Positions 18,351 to 27,456 of a stretch of 64,000 nucleotides of DNA are shown one piece after another. Origin of the DNA: Chthoniobacter flavus (GTDB lineage Bacteria; Verrucomicrobiota; Verrucomicrobiia; Chthoniobacterales; Chthoniobacteraceae); NCBI GenBank assembly GCA_945861435.1, contig CAMAUX010000002.1, positions 1 to 64,000 on the forward strand, in the 5' to 3' direction. A program made the translations under genes and the position numbers. Below the pieces are notes generated by a model. It saw only the letters and a program-made list of their open reading frames with translations. It made no database searches and was not told the origin of the DNA. The stretch's first letter is position 1. Each line of letters begins with the position of its first letter.

Positions 18351-19505
18351 TCAAGAAGGGCGAGGAAGGAAGGATGTGCCACAGTGCCAACCGCTCTCGA
18401 GTTGGAAGAATTCGGCGAGCGTCCTAGCTACGTCGGCGAACGTTGTGCGTGTTCCAAGCGGAGAAGGCGCTCCATCGTGGAGGACGATTAGTGGGACTTC
18501 CTCGCGTGTATGGTTTGAACCGGGGAAGCCGGGATCATTGCCGTGGTCGGCGGTGAGAATGAGGAGGTCGTCGACTTCGACCCTGCGGAGAAAGTCGCCG
18601 AGCCATGCATCGAACTCGCGGAGGACCGCAGCGCAGCGCGCTGGATCACGGAGGTGGGTTTGCGGGGAGTCGAATTCACTGAGGTTGGCGAAGATCAGGC
18701 AGTCCTCGTTGCGTGTCCAAAGTCGTTCGATGAGGTTCATCGCTTCGGCGTTGGACGAGGAGGGGTGAGAGTGGGTGATGCCGCTTCCTGAAAAGAGTGC
18801 ATGGATTTTCCCCACGGATTCGACCATGTGCCCCGCATCAGCCAGGGCATTGAGTACGGTGGGGGGCGGTACCATTCCGAAGTCGTGGGTGTCCTTGCTC
18901 GGGCGGAGTGCGTCGGGTGGACCTGTGAGGGGGCGCGCAACAACCCGGGCGACTCTCCAGCGGTTGGCAAGCCTGCGGGTTTCCCTGCAGAGTTGGTCGA
19001 GACTGTGGCGAGGCAGCACCTGCTCATGCGCCGCGATCTGGATGGCAGAGTCTGGTAAGATTGAGAGGATGGGGCGCCCTGTGCGGAGGTGTGCTTCACC
19101 GAGTTTTTTGAGGACTCGCGCGGAGGCGAGGCTTTGGTTGCCGAGAAAGCGAGTGCCGGTTTCAGATTCCAGCTCGGCGAGGAATGGGCGGGGGAGTCGA
19201 CTGAAGGTTGCGAAGGGTTGTTTGAGAATGACCCCTGCCATCTCCCAGTGCCCCGTGATGCTGTTCTTGCCAGGGGAGAGCGGTTGCATTCTCCCGTGAC
19301 TTGCAAGTTGATGGTTGCGTCTGCCCGGGGAATTGCGCCCGGTGAGTATTCTCCTGAGCCCGAGCGAGAATAGCGTGGGCAGATCGAGGGTTGGGACGAG
19401 ACTGAAAATACGACCGAGGGTGTTAGCCCCGTCATCACCGTAGGCGTGTGCATCCGGCGCCGCGCCGCAGCCCATGCCGTCGAGAACCAGCAGCAGTGCC
19501 CGCAT
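18351..19505 (-). CDS. deoB: Phosphopentomutase (alkaline phosphatase superfamily)
   Basis: DeoB interconverts ribose-1- and ribose-5-phosphate (and the deoxy forms). The 384-aa product has Asp9 in LVLDGMGCG, the phosphorylated Thr84 in ITGHWEMAG, a metal pair in NLSEFDSPQTH (Asp then His five later), TADHGND, and the last ligand in SNHTREEVP, with ligand spacing as in characterised enzymes. The usual 'YGHRRD' reads QTHLRD here, so the metal ligand is kept but flanking residues differ. Divergent from the GDP-fucose synthase gene. Confidence 0.87.
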   Translation of the reverse strand: MRALLLVLDGMGCGAAPDAHAYGDDGANTLGRIFSLVPTLDLPTLFSLGLRRILTGRNSPGRRNHQLASHGRMQPLSPGKNSITGHWEMAGVILKQPFATFSRLPRPFLAELESETGTRFLGNQSLASARVLKKLGEAHLRTGRPILSILPDSAIQIAAHEQVLPRHSLDQLCRETRRLANRWRVARVVARPLTGPPDALRPSKDTHDFGMVPPPTVLNALADAGHMVESVGKIHALFSGSGITHSHPSSSNAEAMNLIERLWTRNEDCLIFANLSEFDSPQTHLRDPARCAAVLREFDAWLGDFLRRVEVDDLLILTADHGNDPGFPGSNHTREEVPLIVLHDGAPSPLGTRTTFADVARTLAEFFQLESGWHCGTSFLPRPS

Positions 19506-19697
19506 CGTTCAGGTGGTGGGAGGTGCGGAGGCGGGTGGGCTGCAGGAGTGGGGTAGGCAGGCAGGCATGGATCAAGGACACCATGGGTTGCCTCCGCGGA
19601 AAGTAGAATGCGGGGCGCTGATCGGGGGAGAGGTACTGAGGCGGGGCTCAGGTCTATGTGTTTGCCTCGCGAGGAGCGGGCTGTGTTAGGGTGCGGC

Positions 19698-20642
19698 GTG
19701 GATAAGAACCAGAGCATCCTAGTTGCAGGTCACCGTGGGCTAGCTGGAAGCGCCATTGTTCGCGAGTTGCTCGCCCATGGTTACGAAAACCTGCTCCGGC
19801 CGGATCGTAGTGATTTGGAATTGAGGGATCGCGAGGCTGTTCGCGCGTACTTTCAGGCGAAGCGTCCCGACTTGGTTGTTTTGGCGGCAGCCAAAGTGGG
19901 TGGCATCCGTGCCAACCAGCAGTACCCCGTGGAGTTCCTGCTGCAGAACCTGCAGATTCAAAACAATTTGATTGAGGCTGCTGCTGATTTTGGGGCCAGC
20001 AAGCTGCTTTTTCTGGGCAGTTCTTGCATTTATCCCAAATACGCTCCGCAGCCTATTCCGGAGTCTGCGCTCTTGGGCGGGGCGCTGGAGCCGACAAACG
20101 AGCCCTATGCGATTGCGAAGATCGCAGGGATCAAACTTTGCCAGGCCTATTCGCGTCAGCACGGCCGAAAGTTCATTTGTGCGATGCCCACCAACCTCTA
20201 TGGGCCAGGGGACAACTTTGATCTGGAAAATTCCCATGTACTTCCGGCGCTGATGCGCAAGGTGCATGAGGCGAAGTGCGCCGGATCCGCGAAGGTTCAG
20301 GTTTGGGGCAGCGGGAACCCGATGCGCGAGTTTCTTCACGTGGATGACTTGGCCTCGGCGTGCAGATTCCTGCTCGAGAACTACTCGGAGCCGGAAATTG
20401 TGAACGTGGGTTCCGGCGAAGAGGTGACTATCCGGGGGCTTGCGGAGGTGATCTGTGAGGTTGCCGGGTATTCTGGGAGTTTGAAGTTTGATCCGAGCGT
20501 GCCGGATGGGACGCCGCGAAAGCTTCTGGACAGCTCCCGGTTGGCGTCCCTTGGGTGGCGGGCTTCCATCGGGCTCCGGCAGGGCATCTTGAAAACCTAT
20601 GAGTGGTACTGCGAGAACACCGATGCGGGCCTCGCTCGATAG
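19698..20642 (+). CDS. fcl: GDP-L-fucose synthase
   Basis: An epimerase/reductase that converts GDP-4-keto-6-deoxymannose to GDP-L-fucose for surface glycans. The 314-aa SDR protein has the NADP loop VAGHRGLAGSAIVREL, the catalytic SSCIYP and YAIAKIAG (Tyr-x3-Lys), and the LYGPGDNFD segment typical of the family. GTG 19698 puts the start 7 residues before the first strand, as in homologs; ATG 19656 would add 14 residues and is possible. The partner GDP-mannose dehydratase gene is not in the window. Confidence 0.9.
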   Translation: MDKNQSILVAGHRGLAGSAIVRELLAHGYENLLRPDRSDLELRDREAVRAYFQAKRPDLVVLAAAKVGGIRANQQYPVEFLLQNLQIQNNLIEAAADFGASKLLFLGSSCIYPKYAPQPIPESALLGGALEPTNEPYAIAKIAGIKLCQAYSRQHGRKFICAMPTNLYGPGDNFDLENSHVLPALMRKVHEAKCAGSAKVQVWGSGNPMREFLHVDDLASACRFLLENYSEPEIVNVGSGEEVTIRGLAEVICEVAGYSGSLKFDPSVPDGTPRKLLDSSRLASLGWRASIGLRQGILKTYEWYCENTDAGLAR

Positions 20643-21300
20643 CACGGTGGAGAAGGTGTTGGTCCGGATTCTCCTCGTCGATGATCACGAGGTGGTGCGT
20701 CGGGGTGTGCGCGCCTTGCTGGAGGCGCAACCCGGTTTTTCCGTATGCGGGGAGGCGTGCGATGGGCGCACTGCCGTGGAACTCGCCCGGCTGACGACGC
20801 CAGACCTTGTGATCATGGACATCGGCCTGCCGTTGCTCAACGGGACGGAGGCTACGCGAAGGATCGTGCAGAAAATACCCGGGGTCCGGGTGATCATTCT
20901 CTCGATGCATCATTCCGAGCAGTTGGTGAGGGAGGCGCTCAGCGCGGGCGCGGCCGGGTACGTGCTCAAGTCGGACGCTGCCAAGGACCTTCTGGCGGCG
21001 ATTGAAGCGGTGCGGTCGGGAGTCCCGTTTTACTCGGCGCTCGTTGCGGAGCTGACAGGCGCGCTCCCCGAAGAGGGCGAGGAGTTGCATGGTAAAGTGC
21101 GCAGTCCGCTGACCCCTCGGGAGCGGGAGATTCTGCAGCTGCTTGCGGAGGGCTGCAGTAACAAGGATGTCGCGCTGGTGCTGGGAATCAGCGTCAAGAC
21201 GGCAGAAACCCACCGGGCGCGGATCATGCGCAAGCTGCAGGTGGATTCGTTGGCGGACCTTGTGCGGTACGCGATTCGCAACGGAGTGATTCAGGCCTGA
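20623..21300 (+). CDS. NarL/FixJ-family response regulator
   Basis: A two-component regulator of about 225 aa. The receiver domain has Asp20-Asp21 in LLVDDHE, phosphoacceptor Asp66 in VIMDIGLP and the conserved Lys in YVLKSD. The LuxR-type HTH (LTPREREILQLLAEGCSNKD, then VKTAETHRARIMRKL) ends the protein. The start is uncertain: ATG 20599 and ATG 20623 both lie inside fcl, and GTG or TTG codons after the fcl stop are also possible. No sensor kinase gene is adjacent, so its signal is unknown. Confidence 0.9.
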   Translation: MRASLDSTVEKVLVRILLVDDHEVVRRGVRALLEAQPGFSVCGEACDGRTAVELARLTTPDLVIMDIGLPLLNGTEATRRIVQKIPGVRVIILSMHHSEQLVREALSAGAAGYVLKSDAAKDLLAAIEAVRSGVPFYSALVAELTGALPEEGEELHGKVRSPLTPREREILQLLAEGCSNKDVALVLGISVKTAETHRARIMRKLQVDSLADLVRYAIRNGVIQA

Positions 21301-21310
21301 GCCTGGGCGG

Positions 21311-22402
21311 TCAGAGCCACTTGCGGCGCTTGAAGAGGACCAGTTGGCCGATGGTGATGGAGGCCATCAGTAGGAGGCAGGCGGGATAGCCCCAGGCCCA
21401 GTGCAGTTCGGGCATGTTGAGGGGGTTGGCAGGCGAGGGCGTGGATTCCTGGGAGAAGTTCATGCCGTAGACGCCGGCGATGAAGGTGAGCGGTATGAAG
21501 ATGGAGGAGATCACGGTGAGCACGCGCATGATCTCGTTGGTGCGGAGGCTGACACTGGAAAGATAGAGTTCCAAGAGGCCGGCGGCGACGTCGCGGTAGC
21601 TTTCCACCAGATCCATGATCTGTACGCTGTGGTCGTAGCAGTCGCGGAGGAACACTTTCGTTTGAGCGGAGATCAGTCCGCTCTCGTCGTGGAGCAGCGC
21701 GCTGATGACATCTCTTTCCGGCCAGACAAAGCGGCGCAACTGCATGAGGTTGCGGCGGTGATTGTGCAATTCGCGCACACAGTTGGAGCCCGGGTTGTCG
21801 AGCACTTGGGTCTCCATTTCCTCAAAGGCTTCGCCGAACTTTTCCAGCACGGGGAAGCAGTGGTCTACGATCGCGTCGAGCAGTGCGTAGGCGAGGTAAT
21901 CGGAGCCTGATTTTCGAATCAGCCCTCGGCCGGAGGTCAGCCGTTTGCGGACGGGGTCGAAGACATCCTCCTCAAGGTCCTCCTGAATGGTGATGAGAAG
22001 GTTTCGTTGCAGAAACATGCTGAGCTGCTCCCCTGTGAAATTACCCTCTTTGTCGCGGTAAAGCATTTGGGCGACGATGAAGAGGTGGGTGTCGTAGGAT
22101 TCGAACTTTGGACGCTGGCCGAGGTGGAGCACGTCCTCGAGGGCAAGGGGGTGGAGTTCGAAGCGTTCCCCAAGGAGCTTGAGGGCCTCCACGTCGCCGA
22201 GGCCGCACATGTCGATCCAGCGCACCTTGCCGTCGTCGGAGAATTGAGGGAGTTCTGCGAAGTTCTCGAACCGCGATTCAATGATTTCCTTTTCGCAATA
22301 CTCGATGATGCGGAAGACTGGCTTGGAGGCTTCCCCGGGCCCGAGGGGCAGAAGGGTGGCAGGTGCCGTGCCCGGATCGGAGAAGCGCTTTTTGAACATC
22401 AT
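21311..22402 (-). CDS. corA: CorA-type magnesium/cobalt transporter
   Basis: A 363-aa CorA family channel. The long cytoplasmic domain contains RPKFESYDTHLFIVAQML and ends in the stalk helix LRTNEIMRVLTVISSIFIPLTFIAGVYGMNF in the usual order. The selectivity motif GMN closes the first membrane helix, and a second helix (CLLLMASITIGQLVLF) ends with a basic KRRKWL tail. All are diagnostic. Starts ATG 22402 and 22399 are adjacent. It is divergent from the UVR-motif gene. Confidence 0.94.
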   Translation of the reverse strand: MMFKKRFSDPGTAPATLLPLGPGEASKPVFRIIEYCEKEIIESRFENFAELPQFSDDGKVRWIDMCGLGDVEALKLLGERFELHPLALEDVLHLGQRPKFESYDTHLFIVAQMLYRDKEGNFTGEQLSMFLQRNLLITIQEDLEEDVFDPVRKRLTSGRGLIRKSGSDYLAYALLDAIVDHCFPVLEKFGEAFEEMETQVLDNPGSNCVRELHNHRRNLMQLRRFVWPERDVISALLHDESGLISAQTKVFLRDCYDHSVQIMDLVESYRDVAAGLLELYLSSVSLRTNEIMRVLTVISSIFIPLTFIAGVYGMNFSQESTPSPANPLNMPELHWAWGYPACLLLMASITIGQLVLFKRRKWL

Positions 22403-22518
22403 GGCAGCCTAGCGGTACGGGCAGGGGAAGGGAAGTCGGTGGAATTGGTGGGGATGATGGGGCTGCATCTGCTGGGGCTTCCGTTGACAAGCTGGCATGG
22501 CGTTCGGATAATTTGCGC

Positions 22519-23271
22519 ATGAGTCTGGACTTGAATGAGCTGCTTGGGGACTGGCCGCACGAGCCCGGGATGATTCAGGTCCGCAAGATCCAAGGGCGCG
22601 ACGGCCGCGAGAAGCTGCAACTGCGCATTGATCTGGGACTTATTCAGATGGAGGTGGAGGGCAGGCCCGACGGTCACCAGCCTCATGGCTGCGAGTCGCT
22701 GTTTGAATACCAGCGCGGGCGGGCTGAAGCCGCATCGGTGAAGGGGGAGCCGTTCTCCCTCTCGGCGGAGGAAGTGAGCGATCTCCAGCAGGAGGGGCTG
22801 CAGTATTACCACCGCTACATCTCGCTCTTTCAACTGGAGGATTACCGAGAGGTCGTGCGCGACACCCAGCGCAACTTGGAAATGTTCGCCTTCGTCGGAG
22901 AGCACGCGCCCGATGATGATCTTGCATGGTCGGTTGAGCAGTTCACCCCGTACGTGCGGATGATGAACGCCCGCGCGAAGGCAAGTCTTGCGCTGCAGCG
23001 GGGGGATGTCGTGGAGGCAGCCCGCCTTGTCGAGAAAGGGATCACCAAAATCCGTGCGTTCTATTCCGAGGCCGAACTCGATGGGGAGTTGGATGCCGAA
23101 AGTCACGAACTCGGTTTTCTTTCCGAGTGGCTACGGGAACTCCGCGGCCAGCAGCCATTGAGCGAACTGCAGAAGATGCAGTTTGAAATGAACCAGGCCA
23201 TCGCGTCTGAGGCTTATGAGAGGGCCGCCCAGCTCAGGGACGCCATCCGTGCTTTCCAGAAGCCCTCCTGA
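22519..23271 (+). CDS. UVR-motif (UvrB/UvrC-like) protein of unknown function
   Basis: A 250-aa protein whose last 35 residues match the UVR coiled-coil motif (LQKMQFEMNQAIASEAYERA followed by AQLRDAIRA), the UvrB-UvrC contact element also found in McsA and ClpC-like proteins. The N-terminal 80 residues (MIQVRKIQGRDGREKLQLR, LGLIQMEVEG) form a strand-rich domain, and a TPR-like helical middle follows. I recall similar proteins in Planctomycetes and Verrucomicrobia but know no assigned role. ATG 22519 follows a TTG at 22513; the ATG is preferred. Confidence 0.8.
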   Translation: MSLDLNELLGDWPHEPGMIQVRKIQGRDGREKLQLRIDLGLIQMEVEGRPDGHQPHGCESLFEYQRGRAEAASVKGEPFSLSAEEVSDLQQEGLQYYHRYISLFQLEDYREVVRDTQRNLEMFAFVGEHAPDDDLAWSVEQFTPYVRMMNARAKASLALQRGDVVEAARLVEKGITKIRAFYSEAELDGELDAESHELGFLSEWLRELRGQQPLSELQKMQFEMNQAIASEAYERAAQLRDAIRAFQKPS

Positions 23272-23354
23272 ACCGTCGTCGCCTGTGTTGTTTTACTGTG
23301 TTTCCCCGTGGCGGGGGTTGCTGGATCGGCCGCCCGTGGCATAGTGGTGGCCCC

Positions 23355-25436
23355 ATGCGCCCTGACCGCCCCCAGACGGCCAAGTCTTTTCCAACGCCCT
23401 CCATCGGCGTTCACCTGGTGGTAAGCACGCATGGCCACAACTCTGCGCAGCGGTTCTGGAGCGTCGCGCGCGAAGTCTGTGTCTTGGCTCTGGCGTTGGC
23501 GTTCGTGATTGCGGGCGCCGGGTGCGGCAATGACCCAAACCCTCTTCCCTTGCAATCTCAGCGCGAGGACGGGTCCTCTTGGTTGGTGCGTTATGCAGGC
23601 ATGCCCACGGACCCGCGTTCCCTCGATCCGCAGAAGTCCTACGACCAGATGAGTCGTCGGTTGCTCGAACCCGTGGTGGAGACGCTACTCGAATATCACC
23701 CCTTCAAGACAGATCCCTACGAAGTGGTGCCTGCGCTGCTCGCCGAGATGCCCCGCGCGGAGAACCAGTCCGATGGGTCCGTGCTCTATACATGCACGCT
23801 CCGAGAGAACATCCACTTTACCGATGACCCCTGCTTCCCCGGTGGAAAGGGGCGGGAGTTGGTGGCGGCCGACGTGCAGTTCGCTTTCCAACGCCTGTGC
23901 GATCCCAAGGTCGAGAGCCCCGTGTTTGGAAACCTCGCTGACTATGTAGTGGGCATGACCGAGGCCTTTGAGGATGCAAAGAAGAACGGGCGTTTTGATT
24001 ACAGCAAGCCGGTCCGTGGAGTGGAGTTGCTGGGGGATCACTCCTTCCGCCTGCGTCTGACAAAGTCCTACCCCCAGATCATCTACTGGCTGGCGATGCA
24101 CTTCACCTCGCCGGTCGCCCGCGAGGCCGTTGCGTACTATGACGGGGCATCCCATCCGGATGGTCCCCGGGGCGCGATGCGCGTGCGGCCCAAGTTCGAG
24201 TGGCATCCGGTGGGTACGGGGCCGTTTGTTTTGCGCGAATATCATCCTGGGCATTCGGTTCGGTTGGTGCGCAACTCCGGCTACCGCACCACCGTGTTCC
24301 CGTCGGGTGGATGGTCTGCCGAGCGCGAGACGGAACTGCGTCCGCTGGCGGGAGCGGCATTGCCCCTGCTGGATGAGGTGATGATCACCATCTTTCGCGA
24401 AACCCTTCCCGTGATGCTGCTCACTCGGCAGGGATATTTGGACGGGATGGGGGTTTCCAAGGATGCGTTCAACGCGTTCATGACCGCCTCCAATGAGCTC
24501 ACCCCGAAGTACCGCGACCGCGGCATGCGTCTGGAAAAGGACGTGGAGCCGAGCACGTTTTACCTGAGCCTGAATCTTCAGGACCCGGTGCTTGGCTCGA
24601 ACAAGAAGCTGAGGCAGGCACTCTCGTGCGCCTTTGATGCGCAGGGCTGGCTCGACATCTTCTACAACAGCGTGCCCATCGTCGCCCAGCAGGTGATCCC
24701 GCCGGGCCTTTTCGGTCATCAAACTGATTTCCGCAACCCATACGGGCATGACCTGGAAAAGGGACGCCGACTCTTGGTCGAGGCGGGATATCCCGGCGGT
24801 CGGGATCCCAAAACTGGGCGTCCGCTGGAGCTTACGATGGATGTGAACGCAACCGGTGCCATGGAGCGCCAGATGGCGGAGTTCACACAACGTTCCTTAG
24901 AGCGCTTGGGCATCCGGGTGAAGGTGGTTGAAAACAACTTCGCGCGGATGCTTGAGAAGGAGGACCAGGGTAACTTCCAAATCGCATCGGGGACAGGGTG
25001 GGGGGCGGACTATCCTGATCCGGAGAACTTCCTGTTCCTCTTCTACAGCAAGAACGCTCCGCCGGTCGGCAAGAACGTGAGTAGGTATTCAAACCCGGAG
25101 TTTGACCGGCTCTTTGAGCGCATGGCGACAATGGAGAACAATGCGGAGCGCGGAGAGATCGTGAGTAAGATGAATGCGATCCTCGCTGAAGACTGCCCCG
25201 TGGTGTTGGAATTTCACCGAGCCATGTACGTTGTCGTCCAACCGTTTGCCCCCCGCACCCAATCCAACGCGATGCTTGAGGGAGGCTTGAAATACGCGCG
25301 TGTGGACCATGCGATGCGGGAGGCAATGCGCGCGGCATGGAACCCGGTGCCTCGCTGGCCGCTGGCGGTCGGCGTAATGTTTGCTGCCGCCGCCCTCTGG
25401 TATGCGGCGGCATGGAATAGGAGGCGCAATGTTTAG
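23355..25436 (+). CDS. Peptide ABC transporter substrate-binding lipoprotein (SBP family 5) with C-terminal membrane helix
   Basis: A 693-aa solute receptor (OppA/DppA type). A signal with a lipobox (IAGAGC, about Cys57 from ATG 23355) leads to the family-5 fold: SLDPQKSYD near the start, AADVQFAFQRL, the GTGPFVLREY signature and ASGTGWGADYPDPENF late. The last 25 residues hold an unusual hydrophobic helix (WPLAVGVMFAAAALWYAAAW) followed by RRR, so the mature protein could be membrane-held at both ends. A shorter start is possible, since the signal begins about 25 residues in. It overlaps the permease gene by 8 bases. Confidence 0.9.
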   Translation: MRPDRPQTAKSFPTPSIGVHLVVSTHGHNSAQRFWSVAREVCVLALALAFVIAGAGCGNDPNPLPLQSQREDGSSWLVRYAGMPTDPRSLDPQKSYDQMSRRLLEPVVETLLEYHPFKTDPYEVVPALLAEMPRAENQSDGSVLYTCTLRENIHFTDDPCFPGGKGRELVAADVQFAFQRLCDPKVESPVFGNLADYVVGMTEAFEDAKKNGRFDYSKPVRGVELLGDHSFRLRLTKSYPQIIYWLAMHFTSPVAREAVAYYDGASHPDGPRGAMRVRPKFEWHPVGTGPFVLREYHPGHSVRLVRNSGYRTTVFPSGGWSAERETELRPLAGAALPLLDEVMITIFRETLPVMLLTRQGYLDGMGVSKDAFNAFMTASNELTPKYRDRGMRLEKDVEPSTFYLSLNLQDPVLGSNKKLRQALSCAFDAQGWLDIFYNSVPIVAQQVIPPGLFGHQTDFRNPYGHDLEKGRRLLVEAGYPGGRDPKTGRPLELTMDVNATGAMERQMAEFTQRSLERLGIRVKVVENNFARMLEKEDQGNFQIASGTGWGADYPDPENFLFLFYSKNAPPVGKNVSRYSNPEFDRLFERMATMENNAERGEIVSKMNAILAEDCPVVLEFHRAMYVVVQPFAPRTQSNAMLEGGLKYARVDHAMREAMRAAWNPVPRWPLAVGVMFAAAALWYAAAWNRRRNV

Positions 25437-26403
25437 CTATCTGGTACGCCGCGTCCTTTACGCCGTCCCGATCCTGCTCGGGGTGATCCTCATCACCTTC
25501 GTGCTCTCCTTTGTGGTGCAGAGTCCGGAGGCGCGTGCGCGCGCCGTGCTGGGCCAGCGCGCAACTCCGCAGGCCGTCGCCACATGGCTCAGCAACCGCG
25601 GCTTCGACAAGCCAAGGTTCTTTAATACTCAGCCCGGGGAAGCTTGGCATGACTCCCAGTTCTTCCACCACGTCGTGAAGCTGGCCACCTTTGATCTTGG
25701 TGTTTCGGACGTGAGCGGGCGCGACCTGAAGGAGGTTTTCAAGCAGGGGGCTGTTCCCTCGCTGTTGCTCACGGTGCCCGCTTTCTTTGTGGGTCTGTTG
25801 ATGGCGGTCTGCCTTGCGCTTTATCAGGTCTTCGTGCGCGACTCGCTTCTGGACACGGCGGGCGTGCTCATCGCCGTGGCGCTCATGAGTATACCGTCCA
25901 TGGTCTACATCGTCTTCGGTCAGGCGGTGCTTGCTCTTCTCTTCAATTACTTCCCCGTCTTCGGTTTCGACATGGCGGGGTTTGGGACGCTCCGCTTCCT
26001 GCTGCTGCCGGTCGCTCTCATGGCGCTGATGGGGGTGGGCGGGGATGTCCGCCTGTACCGCGCCGTTTTTCTGGAGGAGATCGCACAGGACTATGTGCGC
26101 ACGGCTCAAGCCAAGGGGGTCCCCCAAGCGAGGCTGCTCTTTGTGCACGTGCTCAAGAACGGGATGATCTCGCTCATCACCCTTGTGGTGGCGCACCTTC
26201 CTCATTTGGTGATGGGCTCCCTGCTCGTGGAAAACTTCTTCGGAATCCCGGGGCTAGGGAACACGCTGTTCCTCGCCATCCAACAGAGCGACTATGCGAC
26301 GGTCTTCGCCTCGGTTTATCTTGGATCCCTGCTGTACATCGTGGGGCTCATCCTGACCGACATCTGTTACGCGCTGGCTGATCCGCGCATCCGCCTGAGC
26401 TGA
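25429..26403 (+). CDS. Peptide ABC transporter permease, OppB/DppB type
   Basis: A 324-aa inner-membrane permease starting MFSYLVRRVLYAVPILLGV, the usual OppB opening. It has six predicted helices and the EAA loop around QDYVRTAQAKGVPQARLLF (EAA---G pattern), which contacts the ATPase. The ending VGLILTDICYALADPRIRLS is family-typical. An AGGAGG ribosome-binding site (25419-25424) lies inside the end of the substrate-binding gene, indicating translational coupling. Confidence 0.94.
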   Translation: MFSYLVRRVLYAVPILLGVILITFVLSFVVQSPEARARAVLGQRATPQAVATWLSNRGFDKPRFFNTQPGEAWHDSQFFHHVVKLATFDLGVSDVSGRDLKEVFKQGAVPSLLLTVPAFFVGLLMAVCLALYQVFVRDSLLDTAGVLIAVALMSIPSMVYIVFGQAVLALLFNYFPVFGFDMAGFGTLRFLLLPVALMALMGVGGDVRLYRAVFLEEIAQDYVRTAQAKGVPQARLLFVHVLKNGMISLITLVVAHLPHLVMGSLLVENFFGIPGLGNTLFLAIQQSDYATVFASVYLGSLLYIVGLILTDICYALADPRIRLS

Positions 26404-26409
26404 TCGACC

Positions 26410-27423
26410 ATGAACACTCTGCTCGATAGCCTCTGGGTTCAAAACGCGCTGGTGTTCGCCGGACTCAGCCTCGTGGCGGGGCTCATCGCATCCGGTGCCC
26501 GCAACGAACGGTGGCGGAGGGCTCTTCGGCGCCTGCGACGCGATCGGATTGGCTTGTGCGCGGGGGCGGGGATTGCGGTTTATCTGTTGGTGGGATTGCT
26601 GGAGATGGTGCAGATACCGACTGGCGATGGGGGGCGGGTCAGCGTGCTAGTCCGGATGGCTGGTGGTGTGGTCGAGGAGAAGAGCTACAGCGCCCCGCTG
26701 GCATCGCACTCACTCTCTGTGGCGCGGCCCGAACCGCTTAAAGGGCGGCATCTTCTTGGCACGACGGCCCTCGGGAAAGACACCCTGCTTCAAGCGCTCC
26801 GGGCCTGCCGCACGGCGCTGATCATCGGCGGAGTTACCAGCCTGATCTATATCCCGCTGGGTACGCTTCTTGGGATCACGGCGGGCTATTACCGGAGGTG
26901 GGTCGACGACCTCATTAGTTACGTCTATAGCACTCTGGCCTCGATTCCGGAGATTCTCCTGCTCGTCTCCATCCTGATGGCGTTGGGAAAGGGACTTGGC
27001 ACCATGTCTCTCGCACTGGGGGTGACCAGTTGGGTGGGGCTTTGCAGGCTGATCCGCGGCGAGACGATGCGCCAGGCTGAGCGTCCGTATGTTACCGCGG
27101 CAAGGGCTCTTGGGCAGTCCCATTGGAAGATCATCACCAGCCACCTGCTGCCTAACGTGCTGCATCTGGTACTCATCAACTTCGTGCTCGGCTTTTCCGG
27201 CCTTGTACTCGCCGAGGCCATCCTTTCTTACCTCGGCGTGGGTTCTCCGGTGGGCACGCCCTCCTGGGGCGCAATGATCGATGGCGCGCGCGATGAACTC
27301 AGCCGCGATCCCGTGGTGTGGTGGAATCTCGCCGCTGCCACAGGCGCCCTCTTCGGTCTGGTGCTCTCGCTCAATGTATTTGGCGACGCGCTGCGCAGGG
27401 CTTTCGATCCCAAGCGCGGTTGA
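26410..27423 (+). CDS. Peptide ABC transporter permease, OppC/DppC type
   Basis: A 337-aa permease partner of the upstream OppB-type protein. The first 60 residues carry two hydrophobic segments and an RRLRRDRIG loop. HLLGTTALGKDTLLQAL is the OppC-type motif ahead of the permease core, and the EAA loop is at RPYVTAARALGQSHWKI. The C-terminus LNVFGDALRRAFDPKRG is diagnostic. The long soluble loop between helices 1 and 2 (about 65-110) is normal for OppC. It begins 6 bases after oppB. Confidence 0.94.
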   Translation: MNTLLDSLWVQNALVFAGLSLVAGLIASGARNERWRRALRRLRRDRIGLCAGAGIAVYLLVGLLEMVQIPTGDGGRVSVLVRMAGGVVEEKSYSAPLASHSLSVARPEPLKGRHLLGTTALGKDTLLQALRACRTALIIGGVTSLIYIPLGTLLGITAGYYRRWVDDLISYVYSTLASIPEILLLVSILMALGKGLGTMSLALGVTSWVGLCRLIRGETMRQAERPYVTAARALGQSHWKIITSHLLPNVLHLVLINFVLGFSGLVLAEAILSYLGVGSPVGTPSWGAMIDGARDELSRDPVVWWNLAAATGALFGLVLSLNVFGDALRRAFDPKRG

Positions 27424-27456
27424 TCGTCTTTCGATTTTCCCGACGTACTCCCGCCT

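Noticed and set aside
22096-22115. GGATTCGAAC word resembling a tRNA T-loop inside corA
   Set aside because: No acceptor or anticodon stem can be drawn, and it is coding sequence of CorA.
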